Shown here: positions 36,012 through 48,324 of the stretch, piece by piece | Layout of the letters: each line of letters begins with the position of its first letter | Position numbering within the stretch: the first letter of the stretch is position 1 | From: Citrus sinensis | Lineage: Eukaryota; Streptophyta; Magnoliopsida; Sapindales; Rutaceae | Direction of reading: 5' to 3' | NCBI RefSeq assembly: GCF_022201045.2 | Contig: NC_068558.1 | Location: 5,237,501 to 5,301,500, forward strand | Length of the DNA stretch: 64,000 nucleotides | The notes under the pieces: model-generated | Told to the model about the DNA's origin: nothing | The model's input: the letters and a program-made list of their open reading frames with translations, nothing else | The model's database searches: none | Position numbers and translations under genes: made by a program

Positions 36012-37928
36012 ATGCTACTGTCATTAATGGAGTTGAAATTGCTTGGCTCCAAGTCTGTGTCAGCTTCTTCGATATTTCAAAACGGAGGAACAACATCTTC
36101 AAGCTTCAGGCACGGGGTTAGTATCAGATTCTCGCCCCAGCTTTGTTCTTGCAGAGGTAATTGTAATGTTGCAAGCTTGTGTTATTGTTTGAGTCTGTTC
36201 TATTCTACTGTATTCTTTTTAATTCATTTTTGTGTTCAGGGGTGTTTCCAAGGGTTTCGGAAAATTCATATTTGTGTAAGATAGGTATTGGTTCAAGTGA
36301 CCAAAAAAATATTGTGAAAGACGATTATGTGTATCGGATTAATGAAGTAAATGGGGCAGGTTCAAGCATTTTTTCCAGGAACCTGAGAGTGCTTGATTTC
36401 TTCGATGATGAATATGATGGTGTTGTGGTTGACCCAAAGAGATTGCCCTCTGATCCCGACGCCTTCGCTTCAATCCTTCGTTTCTCTCTTATTCATTGGA
36501 GGAGGATGGTAAATTTATTTAATGAATTGTGATTTTTGCTGTTTAGTTGATGATGTGTACGCACTGTATATGTTGTTACCTTACAGAATAAGAAGGGAAT
36601 TTGGCTCAAGTTGCCGCTGGAAAATGCAGAGCTTGTTCCAATTGCTGTGAAGGTGATTTCTAGATACTTAAGAAGACTTTCTTTCTGTGTCCAATTCACT
36701 TTTTGAGTCACTTTATTTAAGCTGAGTACTTTTGACTACAGGAAGGGTTCAAGTACCACCATGCTGAACCAGAGTATCTGATGTTAACATATTGGATTCC
36801 TGATGGGCCTTGCGTGCTTCCTGGTAACGCTACTCATCAAGTTGGAGTTGGGGGATTTGTCATCAACGACAACAATGAGGTATAGCTGCTTGAGTTTCCA
36901 ATTTTAGGAAAAAGAACACAACGATGATAGGATTGCTTTTGCTGTTTGGGGGCCTAATAGTTATTATGTCTAAAGAGCCATTTTATACCTGAAAATTTAT
37001 GTATTTGCAATAGAAGTAGAAGGTTATTAGCTATGGATATAGTCTTGATACAAACTTTCTATAATGATCGTCGTGACAGGTTCTAGTTGTACAAGAGAAA
37101 TACTGCAATCCAGCATTTGCTGGTCTTTGGAAATTGCCAACTGGCTTCATTGATGAGGTACATGTTCGAGTTTGGATCTTCACATCAAGAATGGCTTTCA
37201 TTTGATAAATTTTGTTTTAACTAGTAACAATTTTTGGTATATCAGTCAGAAGAAATTTTTAAGGGAGCTGTAAGAGAAGTCAAGGAAGAAACTGGTGTAA
37301 GAAATTTGCACTTGTTATGTTGTTCCTAAGCTTACCTACCAATGGCATTGATTTTAAAAAAATGTGCATTTGTTTTATTTCTCAGGTTGATACGGAGTTT
37401 GTTGAAGTTATAGCATTCAGGTAATGACCCTAAAATACTTTTTATACTCCCAAATTATGCAACAAAATGCTTTCAAGGCTCTTGTATCTGATGTACTGTA
37501 TATCTGGAATTTCAATTTCAGGCATGCTCATAATGTTGCTTTCCAAAAGTCAGATTTGTTCTTTATCTGCATGCTAAAGCCCCTATCAACTGAAATCAAG
37601 GTTGATGATCTTGAAATTAAGGGGGCCAAGGTAATACATAGAATCTGATCTAATCATTTTCTCATAACTTCATCAGAAGAATTTTTAATTTTTTTTAACT
37701 TACTAATTGCTGATGGTGTAGTGGATGCCCTTCATGGAGTTTGTAAAGCAACCACTAATCCAAGGAGACTGTATGTTCAAGAAAGTAATAGATATATGCA
37801 TTGCCCGGCTGAGGAAACGCTACTGCGGATTGTATCCTCATCAACTGGTCTCAGCATTTGATGGTCAGACATCTTCTCTGTATTACAATGACTCTGACAC
37901 ACAAGACACCAACTGTATAGGCAATTGA
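36012..37928 (+). CDS. NUDT8-like: Nudix hydrolase, NUDT8 type
   Basis: Nine coding exons (36012-36156, 36240-36508, 36587-36652, 36742-36879, 37080-37157, 37246-37296, 37386-37420, 37522-37630, 37722-37928) give 365 residues, close to the roughly 370 of Arabidopsis NUDT8. The Nudix box G-x5-E-x7-REVxEEx-GV is at residues 228-250 (GFIDES...REVKEETGV), split by two introns; R242, E243, E246 and E247 would bind metal and catalyse phosphoanhydride cleavage of a nucleoside-diphosphate-linked substrate. Upstream is the pre-Nudix region typical of the plant NUDT2/6/7/8 group (YHHAEPEYLMLTYWIPDGPC). The serine-rich N-terminus of about 50 residues may be an organelle transit sequence; NUDT8 has no established substrate that I know of. 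ATG 36012 is the first in frame, with another at 36027; a TATA-like TATATATTAA lies at 35950. All exon phases fit. Confidence 0.93.
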
Positions 37929-39660
37929 ACTTGAAGCCATTCAATTCAAGCAACTAGAATTAATGCCCGCATTGTCTTATATGCCTGATTTCTCTCACGC
38001 TCATCAGTTAATGCCGCCATTTTTCTGCAGAATGGCTTTGATATGTAACTTGTAATTGCAAACAACTTTGCTATGTGAATATATTGTCTAATTAATGTAC
38101 AGAATCTGGGTTATGTACCTTCCATTTGTGCCACCGCATTCTGCTTGTCGTGTATTCACATATTTTTCAGAGCCCAGGGACATAACTTTGGCTGGCTCAG
38201 CGTCTTTTTTTTAAGGGTCCGGCTATTTTGGAACTGCTTTAAGGTAAAATACCCTTTTATAACCACACGATTAAAATTATAATGAGTTTTTTATTATTTA
38301 TCACTTTACGTGTGTGGCTGTGATTCGTGCTCAACCTTAAATCAGCTCCAATACAGCCATAGCCTTTTGTTAATTACGCCATTGGTGAGAGCCCACAGAC
38401 AGACCAAGGACAAACACCGTGCGAGAAATGTTCCTGCAAAAATTGGCGGGCTACGTGTTCACAAATGTAGTTATTTAGCGTGGGTCACACGTTTCATTAC
38501 GTTCCTCCAAAAATTGTGGTCCTGGTGGTCCAGTCACGGTGGCCCTTTGCTTTCTCTTCTAATATTATTAAAAGTGGTCATATTTTCCATCTCCAAAACA
38601 AGCTAATTCAATGGGTATTATATTTGTTGTCTGAGAAAAAATCAAGGTCCTCATGGAGGTCCCAAAACTTTGAAGGTAGATATTTATCTTTTATCAGTAA
38701 ATTTAGAATATTAATAAATTAAGAGTGACTTTTTGTTTTCCCCTTTTTGTAGTTTTGTCATGGAATGATCATACATAGCAGAAAGGGTAGGTTATTCAAC
38801 AGTTGGCTTGACTTGAAAGAGATCATTCAAATATCAATTGATCCTGTCTGATTAAGTTTTGGCCCAATGAAGGGACACAAAAATTGAAAAATATTTATAT
38901 ATTATCTGCCGGGGATAGGTAATTTAGTAAATAGATATTAATAAGTGGACATTACATCCACCATGAGCCAGATTTTCTGCTTTCAGATTCTCACATAATT
39001 CTGAGTGTCAGCCATATGTAGCTCGGAACATGATTGTCAGGTTTATTATATTCCCTCCCACTAATCTAATAACTGCCAAATTGCCAATAATTGTGACCAA
39101 GACTTGGTGCTTTCACCCAAAAAAAAGAAATTAAATGTTTAATCATTCTCTATAGTCTCCGAAACGTTCTGATGAAATGTTGCTTTCTCAATTCTGTTCA
39201 TGATGTTTATTTTATCCCACAAATTGAGAGCTGTAATCAAGGAAAAATGAAGTCGTCGAAAGTTGAGCACCGGCCGCCGCATGCCAAATGGACTGCAAAA
39301 AGTGCCTTTTAGAATGTGCATTTTAAAATCATTTCTGGCGAATTGTTAATTTCTTGATTATGGGTATTCTATGCAACAGGAATTATGGTAACTGACTAAC
39401 TGCACAAATTAACCATTTGTTTAATTAATCAATAAATAACCCACGGGTCTAAAGTGGAAATGATGGGTGTAGTACCGCAGCAGTAGACTAGAAGTAAAGC
39501 AGTAACAAAAAATTTTCGACTGATAAAACATTATAAAAATAAGAGGAGGACCCAAAAAAAAGAAAAAAAAAAAAAAAGCTATCAAAAAGGCTTATTTTTA
39601 CCATTATTATTAATTTCATACGGTAACGTTACATAAAAAAGGCGACCAAATAATTTTTCC
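37929..39660. other. 3'UTR and intergenic
   Basis: The first 200 bases are probably the NUDT8 3'UTR. The remainder is AT-rich with no supportable gene; a poly-A/AAG tract lies at 39553-39577. Confidence 0.45.
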
Positions 39661-39716
39661 CCTCTCTCTTCTCTCGCTTTCTAAAACCATCAGAACTCAG
39701 AAGCTTAAGCACTATC

Positions 39717-39753
<37 letters not shown>

Positions 39754-39778
39754 CGATCACAGCTCAATTTGATCTCTC
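39661..39778 (+). promoter_or_regulatory. Pyrimidine-rich leader exon of the DeSI-like gene
   Basis: A CT microsatellite (39719-39747) lies within a pyrimidine-rich stretch ending at a GTAAGC donor (39779). This is typical of a plant 5'UTR exon followed by a leader intron of about 590 bases, with acceptors at about 40340 or 40371. The exact start of transcription is unknown. Confidence 0.5.
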
Positions 39779-40406
39779 GTAAGCTCTCTTTTTATCGTAT
39801 ACACGACTAAATTTGCGAAAAAAATTATTAGCAGGTCGGCGCACACGCCTGCACAGATGATTATTGTTAATCTTGTTTTATATGTTTTAATCCATTATGA
39901 TTGTGTTGTGTTTCTTGGTTGTTTCTCTGTTTGGTTCCTGAGAAAACTTCGGGGGGACATTATGTTTTGAGTCCATTTGAACGCAAATCATAGACCACTT
40001 GTCTCAAAATGTTCTCTTCTTTGTATTTTGTTTAGTTTCCTCAACAGCATAGCGGTTCAGTTTCAGTTTATAGTAATTACTCTTGTTGAACTAATGTGAA
40101 TTATTTTATGATTTTTTTAAAATTTAATTAGATGTCCAATGAGAATTTCGATTCTTTCATAGACACACATTGAAACCCATAATTCAATTTTTTTTCTTTC
40201 CCTTTCCCCTGTTAAGTTTTCTTGTGCAGTGGGATTTCGCATGTACAAGTTCTAGAGTCTAGACTGAATTCCTGCTGTTATGATAACGTAGAATTCATCA
40301 TTGATTTCACTTCGTTTCTCTTTTGTTGTTGCAATCGTAGTTTGATGTATGATGATGAGCTGCTGATTTAGAATTAAACCATTTGGGGGAGTGGTTTCTG
40401 AATACA

Positions 40407-43400
40407 ATGCGGTTCTTCTCATCAAGCTCAAGCTTTAGTCTGACAAAGGAGCAGAATAGCAGAGGGAGCAATCATGCATTGTTGTATCTCAATGTCTATG
40501 ATCTTACACCACTGAACAACTACCTTTACTGGTTTGGGCTCGGGATATTCCATTCGGGTATCGAAGGTACAAAAGTTTTATGCTTTTAGCATTGTGCAGT
40601 AGCAATTTCTTTTTGGTACATATTTGAAAAATGCAGTTTCTTCATTCACAGTAGCAGTTTTGGCTTATAAGTTGTGGATAAGTTTGGATTTTTTTTTTAA
40701 AAAAAAATTTGGTTGAATTGCATGATTCAAGGAATTTCTATAAATTAGGTTATCAAAGTATCGTCGATGAGTTTGAGAACATAATCTATGATTTTCAAAG
40801 GCATGTTGCTACAAATTCTCAAGTTTTGGATTCTTTAGTAAGATGATTAAGATGAGCTCATGGTTGTTGTTATGATTTTTGTTGGAATAGGAGTTTATGA
40901 TGATTGCAATGGAATAGAGAAGTGTGTTTGGAATGAAGACAACCCAAGTAGATTGTCCATTTGGTTTAAGAGCTGACACTAAGCACATGGTTGGAAAAAA
41001 AAATAAAAAAATCAAAGTACAAGAATGGACATACATAAATTATCAAATTCATTAGTCTGTAGGGGCTTACCATGCATAGGATCTATTAATTACAAGAAGA
41101 ATTTGCTCCCCATGATGGTATTATGGATTACTAGTGTTCTACCTTTCTAAATATGTGTAAGAGAGGGAAATAAATGATACTCGGAAAGTCTGGATGTTAA
41201 GAAGGGAAAGGTTTCATAGAGGAGGCTGACTGAGAACTATTCAGTATTGGATTTGTGGCCTAATGTTGTATTTGTGGTCGTGCATGGTAGAAGTAGAATA
41301 CAACAATATGATCAATTCTTGTTTTTATTCCCTGGAGTCAAAAAAACCCATCACTTACGCAATTCTATTGAAGCTGAGCTACGTGATATCTAGTTTAGCC
41401 TCCTTTTTCATTTCAAAATTTTGTTTTGATTGCATTGTTTTACGTTTTCACTTTTATTCCATTCAGGGCTTTTGGTAAAGAGCAGAAATCTTTTAACCGT
41501 TTTTATTTCATCTTCCTGGTGCATGATCACTTGTTACTGTCATTATTCAAGGGAAAAACTTACCGAGGACGGTGAGGGGTCCAAGTTTATTTTTCCCTGC
41601 AAAAGTTTCCTCTCCTCTTCAGTTTAAGGGCCATTTGAGGTGTCAAATATTAGTGAGGGCTATGTTTCTTATCACAAAAGGAAATTATGACAAGGGGCCA
41701 TCTTCAATGATTTGTTAGCCATTGAGTATATCCTGGAGGAGTCCAGGTCTAGATAGTTGTCCTACCCTGACCTTTTCAAAATCCAATTGAGAAACTTCAA
41801 TCACTAGGTTCTGTATATGTTAAAACCATATTGGTAGTCTGAAGGTGTTTCAAATTGATATTGAATTCAGATATAATGTAAACAAAATAGGATAAAATAT
41901 ATGCTAATTTTGCGTCTCTCTTCTAATCATTATAGACGAGAGTCTGCAGATGCTATCTTAACTACTAGGTTGGGTTAATCTACACCGCATGCTGTTGTAT
42001 GCTAATTTTTCTCCGTTTTCGTAATGTAATACTTATGATAAATTTAATACATTATATATTGGTTTTTTGATCAGCTCATGGTTTGGAATATGGCTTTGGT
42101 GCTCATGAGTACCGTACCAGTGGAGTTTTTGAAGTTGAACCGAAAAGTTGTCCTGGCTTCATCTTCAGACGGTCAGTGTTGCTGGGTACCACCAACCTGT
42201 CTCGTGCAGAATTTCGCTCCTTCATGGAACACCTTTCTGGAAAATATCATGGGGACACTTATCATTTGATTGCCAAGAATTGTAACCATTTTACAGAAGA
42301 AGTCTGTATGCAGCTAACTGGAAAGTGTATTCCAGGATGGGTTAATCGGATGGCTCGATTAGGTAAGAAAAAGTTCTCTCCCTGTGTATTCATGCTACCT
42401 GAGAAGCAGCCTTGGAGTTCACAAGGTAGTTCATAGGCCTGATAACATATTTTAAGATATGTAGTGTAACCTAGTTCTATGTTCAATAAAATGTCAAAAA
42501 GTATCTCTGATCTAATTGAGGGCACATTCTATGGACAAGTATTCTCATCATCATTTGGGTATTTGGAACAGTGTTGGTAGTACTGTGGCTAATTTTATGT
42601 CCCTTTGCATATTTGTAAGTTTCGGCTTGCATGTGATTGGATTCTCCTCATCTCACCCAAGAGTTGTTTAAATCAGGTTCATTCTGCAATTGTCTGCTGC
42701 CAGAGAGTATTCAGATCACAGCAGTTGCACATCTTCCTGATCGTCCCACATATTCTGGTACGTTTATTCTGATAACAATGTTTCTGAGGCTCAACGCTTT
42801 TAGTTTTTTAGGTCGATTTCTCAATTGTCTTTTTTCATAAAAGCCCAATTTCCTAGAAGGTAAAGCATCTTAGCCTAAATTACAGTGTACTTTTTGTTAC
42901 GACACTGAAGGGAAAAATTAACTGCTCTCCACCCCAATCCCCTAAAAAAGAGAGGGGAAAGGATGGTGTGGTGTGGAAAAAGAGGGGGGGGAGACTTAAT
43001 AGTAATCTTCGAGCTTAATCTTAACATTGGACCTTACCTATATGCCTAAGCTTTTGGGTATAGCGGTTCCAGTTATTATGATGGGAATTTTGTTCAATTT
43101 CTTTGTCGAATTTGCTGTGAGACTGATACAATTTTTAAGCACAATGATTTAACGACCTTACTTGTTTTGGGTAGTCGACACTTCTTGAACTTTCTGGTTG
43201 TTAATGATTTTGGTGGCTAGTGACATTTGCTGCAAGGACCATAGATTTGTTAGGATTTGTGTTTTACATCATTCTCTGGGTCCTTAGAATGATGAATCTT
43301 TCTGCATGGGCTGTGAAATTGATTGTGTGTATAAGTGCATTACTGTGGGATCTGCTCTATAGTTTAATCCAGGATGATGACCATAAAACTTGATTTATCT

Positions 43401-43717
43401 TTTGGCAAAGTAGTACCTAGAGATCTGGGTCTATCCGCGCTATATCCTTGGCTGGAGAGATCCGATTCATGTGTTAATTATAAGTGAGCAGCCTCAAAAG
43501 ACTTGTTTTAAAGAATATATTATGTACTTTTCATGTTTTAACTAATTTCAATTGTACTTGCAATGCAGATGATGATATATTGGAATCTCCCACATCTTCT
43601 ATAACAGCAGAGAGTGAAGAAGAAGAGGCGGCAGTTCATCATCTGCTGACTGCACCAAATAGTGATGGTTCTTTTCTAAAAGAAAAACCAGTGAGGCGAA
43701 CAAAGGAAGCAATGTGA
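40407..43717 (+). CDS. DeSI-like / PPPDE thiol peptidase
   Basis: Four coding exons (40407-40566, 42075-42362, 42677-42757, 43569-43717) give 225 residues, the usual length of plant DeSI-like proteins such as At4g17486. The PPPDE fold starts near residue 25 (LYLNVYDLTP), has its catalytic histidine at H49 in GLGIFHSGIE and its catalytic cysteine at C123 in AKNCNHFTEE. GVFEVEPKSCPGF and the E-F-R-S-F-M-E segment are also family hallmarks. Family members remove SUMO or ubiquitin, or cleave acyl-thioesters; the substrate here is unknown. The C-terminus is an acidic tail (AESEEEEAAVHH) after a variable linker. Intron 1 is 1.5 kb. The start is the ATG just after a leader intron. Exon phases fit throughout and all donor and acceptor sites are GT-AG. 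Confidence 0.93.
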
Positions 43718-44708
43718 TTCTTTTTCTTCCCATATATTCCCTTTTATGGCTTGGATCTTCCTGTTGTTGTTTGTAATTGTATCATAGAAATCTCACCTGT
43801 GTCAATGGACCTGTTGTCTCACTTTAATTTGAGCTCACCCGTACTTCTTTCCTAGAACTGTAGTTATCTTGCCAATACTTTTTCACTGCGCCTGTGTTTC
43901 TCCTTATGTATCATTATGTTTAGCATTCAGCCTAGAAATATCATCAATCAGCAGAGATTTGCATATCTCACTGTGTAACCCTTTTTATGCCATGGGTTCT
44001 GCTAAAGATTCAAATCCAATAGGAATATGTTTTTTCATATGCTGTAAATCATTACTATTTCCGCTTCTATTAGGATTAGCTTCCGCTGGGAAATTTCCTG
44101 TTAGCCTAGGAGCAGATGTGAAAGACTTGTAAGTTTTTAATTCATTTAAAGAGACAGCAATACAGTTGGCGTTGGGGATTGAAAGACTCGTGGAAATCAT
44201 GAGCCCCACATATGAATCATTTGAAAGGGAAAAAACAGAGACAGCCAAGCAGGAGATGACAATAGGTTGGCTTGGTTTCTCACAGAAATTTAAAAAGATA
44301 AACAAGACGGGGAAATTTCAAATACATTACACCCACGAAATGACATGTCAATGGTGTTGTTTGGTTTGAGTCCCAATCAAAACCTCTGTAAGACTGTAAC
44401 TACGACTAACTGAATTTTAAAGCCCAAAAAATTATATCTTGAATACCAAAGTTTGCCGTAACTTGTAAGGCACCCATTTCCTTCAAGTCAAGTCGAGATT
44501 TCCACGTGGTCTTCTCCAGCAAAAGGGCAAAGAGTAAAGCGAAAAAGAGAAAAAAGAAGAAGAAGAAGAAGAAGAAGAGAATCCACCGTTTACTTGAAGG
44601 CGGCTCCATCTTCTTGCATTAACATTGACCGAGGAAAACTCAAGCCAACCACTAACACTGAACCAGTAACTTAACCAAGCATCATTAGCTCTGCCTGCGA
44701 TTTCAGTG
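43718..44708. other. 3'UTR and intergenic
   Basis: Probably the DeSI-like 3'UTR, then a short spacer. A GAA microsatellite (44553-44580) precedes the ATL-like gene. No additional gene is supportable. Confidence 0.45.
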
Positions 44709-45395
44709 ATGGCTGCTCTTCTCTTCTTCATTCTATTTGCAACTTCCATACATGTCAAAACACATGCTTCATCAGAGAATTGCCCAACAGTAAGATGCGG
44801 CCACAACACACCCGATATCCACTTTCCTTTCTGGGTAAAAGGCCAGCAATCCCAACGCTGTGGTTCCGCTGGTTTTGAGCTTGTTTGCAAAGAAAACACT
44901 ACCATGATACACCTTCCATCTTATGGCAATTTGATCGTAAAATCAATCTCTTATAAAACCAAAAAGCTGGATCTTATTGACCCCGGGAACTGTGTCCATG
45001 GAGTCTTTCTTAATCTCAATCTCTCTCTTTCGCGCTTCCGCTACTACTATGTTGTGAAGAACTACACGTTCCTCAATTGTTCAGCTAGGCTTCCTCCTTC
45101 TTTTGCTGAAGTGCCGTGCTTGAGTGGCTCCAGGCATCACATTTATACCGTGAAATATTCATCGGCTGTGCCGGTGCCGTCTTCTTGTAGGGCAGTGAAA
45201 ACATTGGCAATTCCATTTGCGTACAGTCCTTACATCTCTGACAATAGTTTTGGACTTGGATTGACTTGGGACTCGGCTCGATGTGAAGAATGCGAAGCCA
45301 AAGGAGGCAAGACAAGCTTCCTGCCTGAGGCACAATTTCTCAACATAGCACAGGATGGAGGTAAAATTCTCATCATTGCATTTTCTAACACATAA
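44709..45395 (+). pseudogene. ATL20/22-like GUB_WAK ectodomain exon, RING part missing
   Basis: The open frame from ATG 44709 encodes 228 residues. It starts with a signal peptide (MAALLFFILFATSIHV) and continues with a cysteine-rich galacturonan-binding GUB_WAK domain: CPTVRCGHNTPDIHFPFWVK, CGSAGFELVC, and a C-terminal CEECEAKGG. This is the extracellular part of the ATL20/21/22 group, receptor-like E3 ligases that in full length add a membrane helix and a RING-H2 domain in a second exon. A usable donor (GAG before GTAAAA, 45361) sits where that intron would begin, yet no RING-type cysteine pattern or membrane helix appears in the 3.5 kb up to the next gene. The frame otherwise stops at 45395. 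It may be a truncated pseudogene, or a secreted ectodomain-only protein. The frame has no internal stop. Confidence 0.7.
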
Positions 45396-45461
45396 ATTTT
45401 CGTTGGAAATCCTCGTTTCTTACTTTGCTACTGCTGTAATATCTGTCATATGAAGTGATAG

Positions 45462-45513
45462 TTAATAATAATAATAATAATAATAATCCTAATAATAATA
45501 ATAATAAAATAAT
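45462..45513. repeat. AAT microsatellite cluster
   Basis: Two (AAT)n runs separated by CCT, with a third short run at 45618-45632. Confidence 0.85.
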
Positions 45514-46965
45514 CTTTGATTATGGTTAGTACTGTAACAACACCTCAGGTGCCAGTATACGGTAAACGATCAAGAAGAAAACAGTGATCCTCAATTGTTG
45601 GGCTAATAGACAAGCATATAATAATAATAATAATATTTTTTTTTTTCCTTAAGCAGGTTTGCTGTGAGGGCAAGGCATTGAAAAAATTTGTGATAATCAG
45701 AAATCCAATGACTGATGCTAAAGATCCTGGTGAAAGCTGAGAGGAAAAGTCAATGAAAATTTTAATGGCTTCTTTTTTTCACATCATTTCTTATGGCGCC
45801 ATCTTTTCAGCTTTGTTCGACGTTTTGGCCTATATATACTAGTGAGTGTCTAGTGCAGAATTTTGTTTGTAGCAAAATTGTGCCGCGTTTTCTAGGAAAT
45901 GCATGGTAGAAATTAAAATGTATTTTTAATCTTGCTTCTCTGTATGATTGTAAATGGCATATTTCAAATCCATATCTAAGATAATGACAAATATTTTATA
46001 TATACCGGCAAAAGCTGTATTGCTGCTTGCTGGTGAAACTTAAGCCCCGTTCGGGGGACTGCTACGGCGTTTGGTAATCATCACAGCTAGGCCATGTCAC
46101 CTATATACTTTTTATTTTTTATTTTAAACAAAATTTTATATATATTAAGTTTTACTTAATAGGAATTACCAGTAAGCTTTTCCCCGTCTTGTTAAAAGAA
46201 AATTTAATATATCTATTTTAACTCCATCATTGAACAAGGAAAAAAAAAAAAAGAGAAAAAGCAAGCAACAAAATCTAGTAAAGACTAATAATAATTTTAT
46301 TGGCTAAATGACAAACTCTTCTTTGCCCATGAAATTTAAGAGTGGCAATATTCATTATCAGCAACAAAAAAGTTACATAAATTTACATTTTAGAGGAGCC
46401 AACAAAAATAGAAACTAATCAAATGAATACACCTAACTTTAATGAATCATTTTCTTTTTTGGAATAAAAGGCCTTTCACTGATGATGAGGTTCGATTAAA
46501 AATGCTATAATTTTATCTCAAAGATGAGAACAAAAGAGAACGAACTTAACAACATAGTATTTGATTGTTAACTGAGTTTTTAAATACCAAATCACTAGGA
46601 TTTTTATTGGGTTAAAAGCAGTTGGAAAAAATTATATTTATGCATAAAGGAAAAAAAAAAAAAAGGAGGAAAGGTCTTGGTTGATCATATGTGTATGTAT
46701 AAATAAAAAATTATTTTAGAGTAATGTTCTTTTTCTATTCATTGCTTGATCATATGTACATCCCAAACAATCGTTATAATTTGCATGCATGCATACATGG
46801 CGAGAAATGAATGGTTAAGGAACAACAATGGTCCCAAAGCAACAAATATCTTTTCAGGAAAAGAGATCTCTCAGTGTGTGGTTTAATAAAAGAACAAAAA
46901 GGATATTAAAAAAAAAAAGAAATATGTGAAGATAGAATAATAATTATTAAATGAGATTTCCTTAA

Positions 46966-46968
46966 AAA

Positions 46969-47004
<36 letters not shown>
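46966..47004. repeat. GAAA microsatellite
   Basis: About ten uninterrupted GAAA units, followed by purine-rich sequence and then a GC palindrome. Confidence 0.85.
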
Positions 47005-47236
47005 AGAAAAAAGGAGAAGGCTGCGGCCCCCCGGGGGGTGCGGCTTGGTGATTGGTGAATGTGGGGGAGTGTTTACATCTTTTCTTTCTTTTTTTTTTTA
47101 ATTTTTATTTTATTTAGAGAAGAATTAAACCACTTCTCTGTCCAATGAGAGAAGGATCAACTTCCTTAACCAAAGAGAGAACTACCGACACCCCTCTCAA
47201 CTCGTCGTAAACCCCTCTTCTAAATATGGGTTCAGC

Positions 47237-47352
47237 TATGGTACCAACCATACCACACTGGATCTATCTATTAGATTCAAATATAATGACAACTGTAGAT
47301 TGAATTTAATAATTGGATCCAATTTTAATATAGTACCATTGTGGTACCATAA
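47237..47352. mobile_element. Small foldback, MITE-like
   Basis: The ends TATGGTACCA and TGGTACCATA are inverted copies, and inner segments (CTGGATC / GGATCCAA) also pair. The TA at each outer edge could be a Stowaway-type target duplication. It has no coding capacity and is an old, imperfect copy. Confidence 0.4.
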
Positions 47353-48177
47353 TTTTTCTCTCTAAATATACTCTATTAAAGAAAAATTTATAAATTAATC
47401 ACAATACTTTTAATAACGCCCATTTTAATTCCAAAGGTTGCCCCTGTAATCTGAACAGCATCTATTTTATTTCAGATTTTTTTTCACCAGTCAATTCATT
47501 GATTTGAATCTTTAATGTGACTAATAAGAATCACTTTCAGTTTTAAATTCCTGAAACTTCCTCTGCTTTTTAAATTTCCATTTTCTTTCTAAATTTTATC
47601 ATTATATTATGCATAACTTGCAACATAAACACTTATTTTATAATAACTTTTTTTTTTTGAGAAGACTTATTTTATAATAACTTACAACATAGAAATTCGG
47701 TCATATATATTAATTATAGATAAATTTCTTTCTGTAATTTATAGGTGCCTCGAATTTACATAATTATAGAAAGAGAATTGGATTGATCGATAAATATGAT
47801 GATCATGACACAGTGTGATTTTTTCCCCCCTCTTAGAAGACATAGTGTATGGTTTATTTGTACGCAATAATTGGCGTGTAGGTGTCCTTGTACAGAATAT
47901 TACTCAACTCTTTCTTCTAGTAAACATAAATCATTTGTGTTGGAGATATATGTAGTGTTTTTCAGATGATTGGAGCATTTGTTAATAGTATTGTTTGGGG
48001 TCCTTTCAAAGTGTTTATGTAGTACTTACTTGTCTTGATGACATCGACATTGTTTTTTTCTTAAATAAGTGAGGAATCACTTCTTCAAATTTCCTTCATA
48101 TTCTTTTGTGAGAGTATATATGTGATCATTTATTACTGTAATCCAAATCTTTCTTGAAAAATCAATATGGTATTTGA

Positions 48178-48324
48178 TGATCATGTAAGATACATGATTC
48201 TTCTATAGCCGTTGGATGAAAATTCAACGATTGTAGAAATAATATGATTTTATTATCTTATATTTTTACAACCGTTGAATTTTCATCAAATGGTTGTGAA
48301 AAAATTATGTATCTTACGTGATTA
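48178..48324. mobile_element. Foldback MITE with arms of about 60 bp
   Basis: The left arm GTAAGATACATGATTCTTCT...CCGTTGGATGAAAATTCAAC and the reverse complement of the right arm GTAAGATACATAATTTTTTC...CCATTTGATGAAAATTCAAC match over nearly the whole length, leaving a short AT-rich loop. A hairpin transcript would be almost fully paired. The boundaries and target duplication are unclear. Confidence 0.6.

Noticed and set aside
39719-39747. CT repeat as a separate regulatory element or satellite
   Set aside because: It is simply part of the pyrimidine-rich leader exon of the DeSI-like gene, common in plant 5'UTRs.
42363-42436. Read-through of DeSI-like exon 2 into its intron as an alternative C-terminus
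   Set aside because: The extension ends soon at a stop and carries nothing conserved; it could occur as intron retention but there is no evidence.
44483-44905. 140-codon minus-strand frame over the GAA repeat and ATL-like start
   Set aside because: Its serine and phenylalanine runs come from the GAA microsatellite, and it overlaps the real plus-strand signal peptide exon.
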